From Liolophura sinensis (taxonomy: Eukaryota > Mollusca > Polyplacophora > Chitonida > Chitonidae): 64,000 nt of DNA. Below the pieces are notes generated by a model. The model made no database searches and was not told the DNA's origin. It saw nothing but the letters and a program-made list of their open reading frames with translations. Within the stretch, counting starts at the first letter, position 1, and each line of letters begins with the position of its first letter. The position numbers were made by a program, and so were the translations under genes. The stretch covers positions 53,662,046 to 53,726,045 of the forward strand of contig NC_088302.1 in the NCBI RefSeq assembly GCF_032854445.1. Reading direction: 5' to 3'. Positions 13,801 through 25,800 of the stretch are shown in pieces.

Positions 13801-16800
13801 AAACTATTTACTGCGCTATTTATTTATTTATCTGATTGGTGCTTTACACCGTACTCAAGAATATTTCACTTATACAACGGCAGCTATAAGGATGATCCTT
13901 GTGACATATAGAAAACTCACCTCAACAATTTCTGTGTGTGAATGCTGTACCCAAGTCTGCTGAGGGGGTAATATAGTGCTAACTACCACAAAGGGATTAG
14001 GGGGTAAATTCATACTATCTACAGGCAAACCATCACAAGCTGCAAAGAGAAGAAAATAGAAAATATCAGCATACTCACAGAATTAAAGTATAAGCTGAAT
14101 AAAACAAAGGCTAGATTTGGGTCTTTACAATAATAATTGCACCCAAGATCGCCTACCCCTCCCCCCCCCCCCCCCCCCCCAGGTTCTTGCTTCCAATTAA
14201 TCAGCTGTAACTCTGCTTGTAGGTATTAATGTAAAAGCTAGATCATGGTCTGGGCTGCAACATGTCCAAATGCATTCCCTCGGCCGGGAGGGGACAATTA
14301 GCCACACCTACCTATACAAATTTCTAATGCTGCTTCTTCAGAAACACTCGCTGAAAGAAAAAAAACAGGCAATTGGACAGTGTGATAAACAAAATAAATG
14401 ATATCTGCACACCTAATAAATTATGTTATACATATATATATACATGTACCTTCTTAATGAATGATCCAACAGGAAATAGACAAGAATTCATACACGTGTG
14501 TATTTACATGAAACATGACATGTTAAATATTTGCTGTTTCTATATACAAGCCAAAGCAGTTACACACATATTTTCAGACTAATCTCTAATGACAGCATCA
14601 CGAATAATGTCCTGAGTTGTCCATTTTTGACATACGTTCTCATGTCTCTCAAATTATCATCTCATTTTTGGAAACTTTAAAAATTCAATAGCTTAATGCC
14701 TCTTTGACAGAAATAATAAATTTCTTAATGGTATTCAACATACAAATTAGGATGTCAATGGCCTATTATAAATGTATTCGATGAGAGGTCATAAAATTTA
14801 GACTAAAAACAGAAGTTCAAATCTTCTCAAAATTAAAAACAAATATTTATAGAAATCAGTACAAACCAAATCATAACTTTCCTGAAAGTTCAATTTGCCA
14901 CAACTGACATAGTCACACCAAAAACTTATTATCTATGTATTTCAGGCTATACTCAAAAATATTTCACTCTATTATGGTTGGAAGGAACCAGGCTGAATTC
15001 CATGTCCATCCACAGGTTACTGACAGACATTTCCACATACATGCACAAAAAGAGAGGACAACTGGACAGAACATTTACATTTCATCCACTGTGGAATACA
15101 TGTATATACATGGGAGGCTATCAGCAAAACATTCAGATACAGATAGGGAAGACAGCCTTCCAATCCGCTACTCATCTACATAACAGGTTTGTACTAGACT
15201 CCAGGGGGAGAAGCTGGACTGCTTAAACAGGTTCACTATCCCAGGACATGGCTTAGTTCAACCTCTTTAACAGTCATAATATCAAAATGTACATGTATAT
15301 TGCACCATACTGTACTCAGCAGAACGAGTTTGACATTTAATATACAGTATGTGTGAAATATACAAACTACAGCAAAGAAATCTGCTTGTAAAACAGTGGT
15401 TATTTCTAGCACAGCTTTTATTAGTACAGCCGGGTGTGTGCAGTGACATACCTGAATATCCAAGCCATAAGCTTTATTAGTACATGGATGGATTAAGTAC
15501 AAATTAAAATGCCAGCAAGACTATTAAAGCACTGCTAAGAAAGACAACCCAAACATTTCAATGAAAGTAATCGAGCACTCATGAACATACTGCTTTGGCA
15601 GAACTACTCTTAGTTATTGGTACACCTATATATAATATACCTATCCATGTAATAATGCATGCAGATAACGCAGAAACATCAAACGTAAGGAGGAAATTAA
15701 CCTCATGAACGAGCTAGAAAAATGTGTAGTCTGTAACGACCTTTGTGTATGAACTTAGCCACATAAAACATTAGTCCTTCAGGCACACGCCTAACAGCAT
15801 TTTGCGAGGTCACGAGGTCAGGTGTTAAGAGGATTGTTCCTAACTGGTAAACTATAGTTAACTACCTGAACTTCAGGACTTTAGGTAGTAGCTCTGTAGA
15901 ATACATTCTAATGCAAGCTTAATATTCATCGAGAATACATAAAATGTAACAGAACATTTAAAAGATAAGGCAACAAACAATATAACTAGTTATTCAGGAA
16001 GAAGGGTGAAAAGAAACCTAAATGTCCAAAGCCATTTTTTTTCTGATGTTCCTGGAAACTCAATGAATCAAGTTTTAATCTGGGATTCTTATGAAGCTAT
16101 CTGTCGTGCTACCAGAAACATGATGTTGTGTCACTCAAAAGTCAATGCACAAATGGATAAAATGAAAACCATGGTTCGGGTGACGTAAACAGAAACAGCT
16201 ATGTTCTCGGGCTATAGAGAGAACTCTTGCCTGATTGATCAAAACTGATAACAATATGGTGGCGCAGTTGATTTTCTCCATGTGATTTTGGTTTAATTCT
16301 GAAGTGCGATATCACAACAAAATGTTATGCTTTTTAAACTTCATGAGGAATGCATTTTTGGTGCATACATGTCTTTACATTTAGTCTGGTAGTGTATTGT
16401 TTTGTAAGTATGAGAACAGATTGCCCTCGCTGGCACACCCTTTATACGATCATGTTTCAGGATACTTTCTTGTCACATGTACATTTATATGTTTACCCTA
16501 ATTTCTCAACCTTTTCACATATGAAAGGGCAAATTTCAGCACAATTTATACATATTTTTCATTTGATTTGGGAAACAAACCACATTGGTTGGATCAGTCA
16601 CTTTCTTGGGCTTCACAAAAAGTACAATTTTATCAGTCAAAACAGAATAATGCTTTCAGAATATGCTTGCATAAACACTTTGCAAACATGCTAAAAAGTT
16701 GAAGAATTACAGTAAATGTGAACTTACTGAAGAATGCATGACTGGTGTTGTATGCTACAGGTAGTCAACAACATTTCACAAACACAATGATGCATATGTG

Positions 16801-19800
16801 TTTTTTTTATCACATGAAAATGTACCAAAATTAGGAAAATGTAGCTCAGCAGAGAATTTTGATCACTGTATCAGCTTTTAAAAGTTGAAAAAGTGCAGCT
16901 GGAGCAGAACTACCTAAGGTTTAAGTAAAATTATGTATTTTCATTCCCACCATAATTTACCTAAATTAAGAGTAATTATAAAAAATTTTTATCCCCTATT
17001 TACATGTGCTATAGTCAATAATATGGACCACCATCGCATCAAGCTGGATTTCACACAAAGCGATTTGTGGTATTGAAACATTCTGTTTGATGGGTTGAAA
17101 TGAAAATGAGACAATCAGTGCTTCATACCACTGAAGGATGCAACAATTTGCACTGGATGAGTATGAAATGGAACTTAGTCTATTTCAAACAACTCATCCA
17201 ATTCAAGGGTTTTAAAAAAGGCTACCAAAGAGCTCACCTGTAGGAAGAACGTAAAGGCCTTTTTGGGCTTTGGCTCAACAGATAAAATCCTGATATTGCA
17301 AATTTGGTAATTTATGGTAATTAATATGCACACAGAGCTACCACCCCAAACATTCCGTTTGACTTTGTTAATACACAATACACTAAGGAAGGAAGTTGGT
17401 AATTTATGGTATTCAATATGCACACCCTGAATCAAGGATGGAATATACCCCTCACGTTATTGTGCTCTTCACATGTGCAAACCCCGTGCTCAACAAATGC
17501 GGTACTTTTTGAGATACCACCCATAACATTTTTGTTTAACATTGCTTTCTCTGTTATTAGACGCCAACACCAACGCTCAGGGTACGACATAAGCTATGCC
17601 TGCACTTTGTACAAGCAGGTCAAAAATTCAGAAAACAAATTAAGCCCCCAACATAATGAAGACTGCAAAAGTTCACATACAGGGCAAAGTTATGCATCAA
17701 TGCCTACATCCACTCAAATAAAGGATGCAAATAAAAACAGCAAGTTCTATATGAATCCATCGGAATTTTGAGGTATTAGCTGAAAAAACGGTAATGCTAG
17801 TAAAATTAATATTTTAAAAAGGCAAATGCCTTCTACACTGTAGCCAGTTAACTCTGTAGTTTAACTATAGTCTTGGCTGTTGCATTCTTCTAACTAATTA
17901 CGATTAGGTTACTTGTAATCCACCACATCGGCATACCCTATGTTCACAAAAATCTATCACACATTCTCTGTCCCTACCCCAATGATAAGTGTACTGGGAC
18001 CCAGTAATACATGTACTGGGATCAACTGATTCATGTACTGGGACCCACTGATTCATGTACTGGGACCCACTGATTCATGTACTTGGATCAACTGTTATAT
18101 GTACTGGGACCTACTGATACATGTACTGGGACCCACTGATGCATATACTGGGACCGACTGATACATGTACTGGGACCAACTGATACATGTACTGGGACCA
18201 ACTGGCATGCACTTGGACCAACTGTTACATGTACCGGGACCCACTGATACATGTTCTTGGACTAAATGATACATGTTCTTGGACTAACTGATACATGTAC
18301 CGGGACCCACTGATACATGTACTGGGACCCACTGATACATGTACTGTGACCCACTGATACATGTAGTAGGACCCACTGTTACATGTACTAAGGCCAACTG
18401 TTACACATACTGGAACCAACTGTTACATGTACTTGGACCCACTGATACATGTACTTGGACCAAATCTTACATGTACTGGGACCAACTGTTGTATTTACTG
18501 GGACCAACTGTTACATGTACTGGGACCGACTGATTCATGTACATGGACCAAATCTTACATGTACTGGGACCAACTGTTGTATTTACTGGGACCAACTGTT
18601 ACATGTACTGGGACCAACTGATTCATGTACTTGGGCCAACTGTTACATGTACTAGGACCAAATGACACATGTATTGGGACCAACTGACACATGTACCAGG
18701 ACTCATTATCACCTTATTATCAGGACTCAACTGATACATGTATATTGGACGTAAGCCATTAGAGAGCAGTGACAGGACTATTTATACATGTACATGTACT
18801 ATCTTTACAAATCAATTTGCATATTTAGATAGTTCCAATCAATAAAAGGTGAATCGTTATTCAGGGTACTAAAGGATGAAAGTGAAAGCACAGGCTCAAC
18901 AAGTCACATCTACACATGGATTGTTGAAAACTACTAACTGTATAGATTTGATCTGATTTTAAAATAGGGTATTTGAGATATGACGTCACAAAAACCAAGT
19001 GATGTCCCTTTGTGCCACTTTATCACACAGACATTCTATGAAAATTACGAGGCCTATATACATATAAAAATAATGGTAATTAAACTCAACAAAATTACGT
19101 TAATGATATGAAGTTGTTCCCATGCAAAACTGCTACTGTAGGTGTGGCAAAGTGCAAAATTGTCTTAATTTATAATACCATAATTTTTGGTACATTAACT
19201 TACGTGTACTGTAAATCTTCAACCTTTCTATCTGTAAATTAATGCGCTTTGTCAGTGGAATATATCCACACAATTATTATGAAAATGATGCTAAAATGAC
19301 TTGAGTGAGTCACTAAAGATGCAAGATTCATAAAACAGCGCAAATTAGTTCTTTGCACCCCCATAGTTCTATCCGAATGGCTCAAAATATTGGTTTTGCA
19401 GAGGCAGTAAAAAAGGTTGAAGAGCTAAGGTCATGCTATAAAACGGCAACATCATGGCTAAGGGACATCATTACAGTGCCATTAACTAAATGACTCAAAA
19501 ATCACATACTAGAAAGTTCCTTTGTTTAGTCAGCAGACATTTGCCATAGACACTAGTGCTCACAACTTATATGCAGACAACATGCAAATTCCACATCACA
19601 AGTCATTAACATCACTAAACATCCAAGTAGCAGCTACATCCATGTACCAGAAGACAACCCATGCATACAATAACCAAACAAATCTATTGAAACAACCAAA
19701 CTGCCACAGTAAACTAGCCTGGTAAGTCTAGATACCACACAGAGCAGGAATTAATTAACAAAACTCATTGTTATACCCAAACATCAAAACTCATTCTCAT

Positions 19801-22800
19801 GACATCGGCAACAAGTCCGCACCGTGTCGGGAGTTCGAGGAAGGCTCTAAACTGTCAGCCATTGTCATCGGATCCTGTCCAGTCTTAGAACGAATCTGTT
19901 CCCGCAGACTCTGCACCTGCATTTGTAAGCACTCATAACTGGCGATATGCAGCGCTTGGATCCATGCATCCCGATCTCTCTCAGATTGGGCGGCTAAGTG
20001 CTGCATTTTCTCCTCTCCTTCAAACACTGAAATAAAAGATAACATGCAGGTTGTGTACATTTACACAGTGCATACAAAGCTTTGGGCTTACATTAACTTT
20101 ATCCAACACACCCCACACTGTCTGCATACGTACACAGAGATTATATCTCTACAGTGTTAAATCATGTAAGGCAAACCAGAAAATTCATTTACCATACAAA
20201 CAACTGATTTCAAAAACAAGCTTCATATCTTTTATAGGTAGACATGCAGGTATTCAGGATTGACAACAGATAATATCAATTCCAAACTTTTTCCCATTCT
20301 CAATTATTACCTACTTTCAATTGCATGAGGGTGAGCAGCTCTGAGATCAGTTGGCCATAATAAAAACAATACAAGTTCTACTGAATTCATGATCATCTTT
20401 CTTATTATTGGGAATATTTCCACATAAGTTTTGTTGACAGACTAACATTTCAGAGAGACTAGGTGCCATCAAGAATCTCTCCGTGTTTACAGTGACATCA
20501 CAACACAAGTAGACCATTACGAATTGTTAATTAAGGAGATACATTTGCACCCTCATAATATCACTGTTGTTGTGCAAAGCATACACCTACATTGTGTAAG
20601 TAAGAAAGGTTCAATATTCCTGTGACACCAGTGCATCACAATTTCTGTCACCAAAAACTGGAATAATAGTAACATTGTGGAGAGGACCAAATTTTCAGCT
20701 TTGTTCCTGGGGCATAAAAATAGCTTTAAACCATGGTTTTAACAAGACCCCAGAGGTCAGCATAGTCAGTCCTGAAATTAAGTTGACAAATGATATCAAT
20801 GGTGATAGCTGTCAAAATAATTTTGTTGGGGGCAGAGCTTGAATCTGGGGCGCTAAGCTGGTACCCATTCCCAGTATGTTCGTCGATGATGCCATTTCCG
20901 AATACATGTTTTTCCCAGCATTGATGGAAGATATGCATAAAACAGAGAGATTAGTATAAAAAAATGTCTCAAAATGAAAATAAAAAAAAAATATTTTTGG
21001 GTGGCATATATTTCTTCATTTTCTTTAAAATCTTACTCTTTGGTTAATAGTACCTTTTCATGTTTCTCACGTTAGCTATATGGACATCTACATGTACACA
21101 CTATAAGCCATCAATAGCAATGTAGTAGCCTGAACTACATTTGTGCAGAAATCAGAGTCAATAACAAACTAGAAGTACGACATATTTTCACATGGGATAA
21201 AAAAAGTCACCTTTATATAATGCCACTGTGTACAAAGAACCCTTGTACATCTATGAGCACAACAATTACATGAAGATTGTACCTGGCAAACATCAGATAA
21301 TGAATTTTATTTTTTTTGTGAACAGCTTATTTGACATCTTAAGGCGAATTACCTTTCCAGAATATCTACCTGTAGACAACACTTTTTTCCTGATCCTTCA
21401 TGAAGAGGTTTTCACGAAGATGAGATTCTTTTACAAGGCGCATACTGTCCTTGCTCTTACAGTTTTCTTTCTATTCCTTTATAGCTGGTCTATTCTGGCC
21501 CGACAGACAGGCAGTTTGGCATTTACCTATGTACTGGCATTGCAAATTTAATGTAATTAATGACTTCAATGCCAGAAATGGAAATGCATGTATTTATGTA
21601 TCATTTACAACACTGACAATCTTTCTACATGTCAACTTTCAAGAATATTCTTCCTTTGTATCTACTCAAAATGAATACTCAAACTATTATACTTAAAATT
21701 TAAAATACATTTTAAATGATGTTTAGACTTTTGATAATTGATAATCCCATTGATGTTTCTTCTTGTGAGCCAGTATAACATGTTCATGTGGCTTTAAATT
21801 TATACAAAGGGAATGTTTTGTGTGAAATTTGTGTGAATTTAACCGACGCAAAAAGACACACCATGATTTTGTTCAACTTAATCATGTTCAACTTAAAAGG
21901 ATAAACAAACTTTTTGCTGAAGTTGAAAAATGGCTCTTTGAAGAATACTGGCATCCCTGTGAAACATCACATGCCAACACGGTTAACAATCATTCAGTGT
22001 TCGGCAAAATAAGAATAATTATGGAGCCTTGACTAAATGTCTGTTCTGAAATTCAAATCAATTTATCAGATTACAAAACTCCCTGCGCAACCTCATCTGC
22101 ATGTGATTACGATCACTTCCAAAAAAACCTTAAATTTGCCTATGGATTGGTTGTTATTAATATGTATAGTTTTACTTCAACTGCGTGTAAAATGTAATTA
22201 ATACATGCATAGATATAATTTTAGAAGTTTAATATTATTGCTCCTTTCAAACAAATGCAAACTTGTAGATAAAAGAAGCTATGTTCTGAGACTAGTTTTG
22301 ATATACTGCAAAAATATTTTATAAATGTCCATTTCAAAGATTTGTTTTCGCCTGTCACTGAAAAAAATTCACCTAGTGTTTGGAACAGGCGAACACCCTA
22401 TTATTTCAATCCTTGTGTACAGTAAAATAAAGATATTTGTTTGCAATGCCAAACTGGCTAAGTGACTATAAAACAGCCAGCCGAATACAATCGGTGAACG
22501 TCTCAAATGCAAAAGTTCACAACATATAGGTTTACTATTAAGTATGTACTGTACAAATTCATCACAGACCTATATGTATACGCCTTTGCAAAAAAATCAA
22601 ACCTGAAACGAGTGATGAACAGCGCTCATGAAACTTAAAAACCTACAAGACAGAACCTCTGGGTAGATCTTCACACAGATACATTTACAATACAGTGTGC
22701 ACAAAGTAAGCCCAAACAAATTTTACAGCCCTTACATGTACAAACATTTTCCAGAGAGAAAAAGAAATTGTCAAATAATTTCTGAAAAATTTCCCAAGCT

Positions 22801-25800
22801 GGTCCTCTTGCCATAGGACCTTGCATGAAAACGGAGTAATATCATACTGATAAATACCAGAAAGGTGTAGACCCGAAATTTTTGTTTTCATCACATTCAG
22901 AGGCTTCACAAGAGTCAGAATAATTACTTTTTTCCATAAAGTTATGTATTTTTGGATATTTTGACAAACTGTATTTTTGTATGATCCATCCTGGATGATG
23001 AAAGTTTGAAACTAGAATACTTGTTTACCAATTCACTGGGGTATGCCAGATATTACCAGAAATTTTACTTCATCAGAAACTTGGCTATCTCAGAAAACTT
23101 GGACATACCAGTACATGCACCATGAGCACAAATGTGAAAACATTTGTATATACCAATCGGATTCTAATATTCCCCCATATTCTAATTTTACTGCTGAATA
23201 ACAGAATAGTGAACATAAAAATCATGTCCAAACAAAACAGGAAAATAACAGTGATATACATGTAGAATCTGTTTATTTTTTTTATAAATGTAGCACTTTT
23301 AGCATAGTATATTAAAAACTTTGCTAAACTGAAAAGTTATGCTTCTTGAACATGTTAGTAATTATTGTGCACAAGGTCGTCCTTGAGTTAAACTTATTTT
23401 GTATTTGTATATTTTTGGCTTACTTAGATTCAAATGCATTTAAATACATTTATTTCGTGTCATTTGTGTCATTCCTATAAACGTTTCATAGGTTAATTAC
23501 GCTGTTGTGCCTGTAGGTGTAGGAAAGGCGATGATTTTACATGAGCTTGGAAATAAAAGATTATCAACCATGTATACAAAAGCACAGGCCAGTATAAAGT
23601 TCAACCACACTGACAGTTAACAAATTTTAATTACTCACCGGTAAGTATCACATATCTTTCTTTGGCCAAAAGCTACATGTAGCCAAACACCTTATCAGGA
23701 TGCTACATGCGTTGGTTTTGCAGCCTGCTACAGAATTATGACTTCTGTACCAGGCTGCGAGTTGTAAATCACTGTGGTTGTAAAAGACACTGTCGGGAGT
23801 TTGCACACAAATTTACTGCTGAGATCTTTCATGTGCAAGTTGCAAACTGCATTTAACAATCCATGTTCTATGGGTGGCAACTCTAACACTGTGAATGGTT
23901 GAGCAACTGTCCACCTATGGGGTCAAATACTTGATTGGCCTTTGATATGCAAACCGGTACCGAAGCTTGGCTGTCCAAGTATTGTGCGGGGCCACTGCAA
24001 CCCTTTGATTGGCCAAAAACTTTAACCAAAGTGGTCACTGACAGCATCTGATCCCTCTTTCACAATACCGTTCCTTAATTCATACAGGCGAGCTAAAAAT
24101 GAAAATTCATAAACATGTATCAGAGGTTAGTCATCCAGCCCATGCTGGCTTCCTCTCCGGCCGTACGTGGGATGGTCTTCCAGCAACCTGCAGATGGTCA
24201 TGGGTTTTCCTTGTACTCTGACATGCTTCCTCCCACCATAATGCTGGTCACCGTTGTATAAGTGAAACATTCTTAAGTACACTGTAAAACACCAATCCAA
24301 TCAAACCATAGGTTCGCCATTTCTTGAAATTACACCTTCCTCCGAATTCCCCTATCTCATCAATGACAAGTTAATTTAATTAGAAGAGCATGACTCAAAG
24401 ATACAGACACCACTTTACAGAGCTTCCTCTGGGTCAGTATTTTTTTAGCCAGTCAACTTAGCCACACATCAGATTTTGTAGCAAATACTATTTTTCTTTA
24501 CCCATACTTCCTTAGCAGCCTTGAATTAATCTTTTGCGATCAATCAACTGACTGAATGGAAGCAGTATCCATGGCTCTTGTAGGTCTCCGTCTGTAATTC
24601 ATTTTTATCTGCCTTGGTGTAGCAGCTTGAAATCAGTTTTGTCACTTCCAGCTATATCTGAAGTTTATCAAACGTTACATTTAGAACAACTGCCCTCCAA
24701 AAAATGCTCCAATGCTTGGCAGCATGTTTTTGTCTATGAAAAAAAAAATCAATCCTTTTTTCAACCTATGTGTAGGATCCTAGTAAAATGTAATTTCCTC
24801 TATCACAATTTGCTACGAAATAAATTTGTAAATTCAGTTTGTTTAAATGCTGCATTATGATCAGTACATTGGAGTAACACAGTCTGACAGGAGAAAACCA
24901 GAAGTTGTACACATTTACATACCGGAACATATTCTGAAACATTTAATTTACTTAGGATAAAAAAAAAAAAATAGTTTATTAAGTGGAAAAGTTTAAATTT
25001 TGCATGGGAGGTAACTTCATTTACAGGTGTAACTCTACCTTGATTTATCTCCCTTGATAATTTTTTTTCTCCTACAATTGGCGTTGAAAGGCATCCCCCA
25101 AAATGCCATGATTCTCATTCGTTATTTAACAAAAATGATTTTCAAGCGTTATTTAATGTACGTCAATGCTGAAGATCCTTTGTCAAGTAATCGCCATACA
25201 ACTGTGTTGTTGTTGTTGTTTTGCCGAGATGAGGCCGTTTGAAATGAAAGTAAGTCGATTGTTTTCATTACAAAAATTGCAAAAATCCGCTAAAAACCAA
25301 GAAAACTGTCATGGTAGATTTTGTATAACGTTTGTATTTTTTCATAAGTAAATAAATTTGTCGACAAAAACATTCACATTTTTTCAAATTTTATCGCCAT
25401 TTCAAAAAATTGTTCTAAATCTGCGACAACGCCGAGTGCCAGCAGAAGCTCTGACTTTAGTTGAACGTTTCATATGCCTATTTCATTTGTATCAAAAAGT
25501 CAAGAGTTTTTGACTCCACAAACTCATCACAATCCATCAGTTTTGTCTTAAAGAGCATACGTTCACGCCATTTAAATTGTTGTTTTACATCAGGGTTAAA
25601 CCATTTTTCACTATCAGAAAGGTTATAAAAATAAAATAAAATCATCGTTTATGTGTGAAATGTGAAATATCTCTGCATTCACAACTTAAAAGCCTTGAAG
25701 AAAAAAAGTTATCAAGACATCATGATTGGACAAAATAAAAGTGTGTATTTCCTTTTTATTTTTACTGCATTTTTGGACTTTTAGTGTCAGCTCTTCTGTA

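Noticed and set aside
17406-17771. 121-codon plus-strand open frame
   Set aside because: No domain, signal or exon structure; intronic in the minus-strand gene.
18225-18655. Open frames on both strands with Cys/Trp-rich repeats
   Set aside because: By-products of the 22-bp array; both strands open at once.
3235-18750. Regularly spaced repeats considered as a CRISPR array
   Set aside because: Units are contiguous without unique spacers, and the host is a eukaryote.
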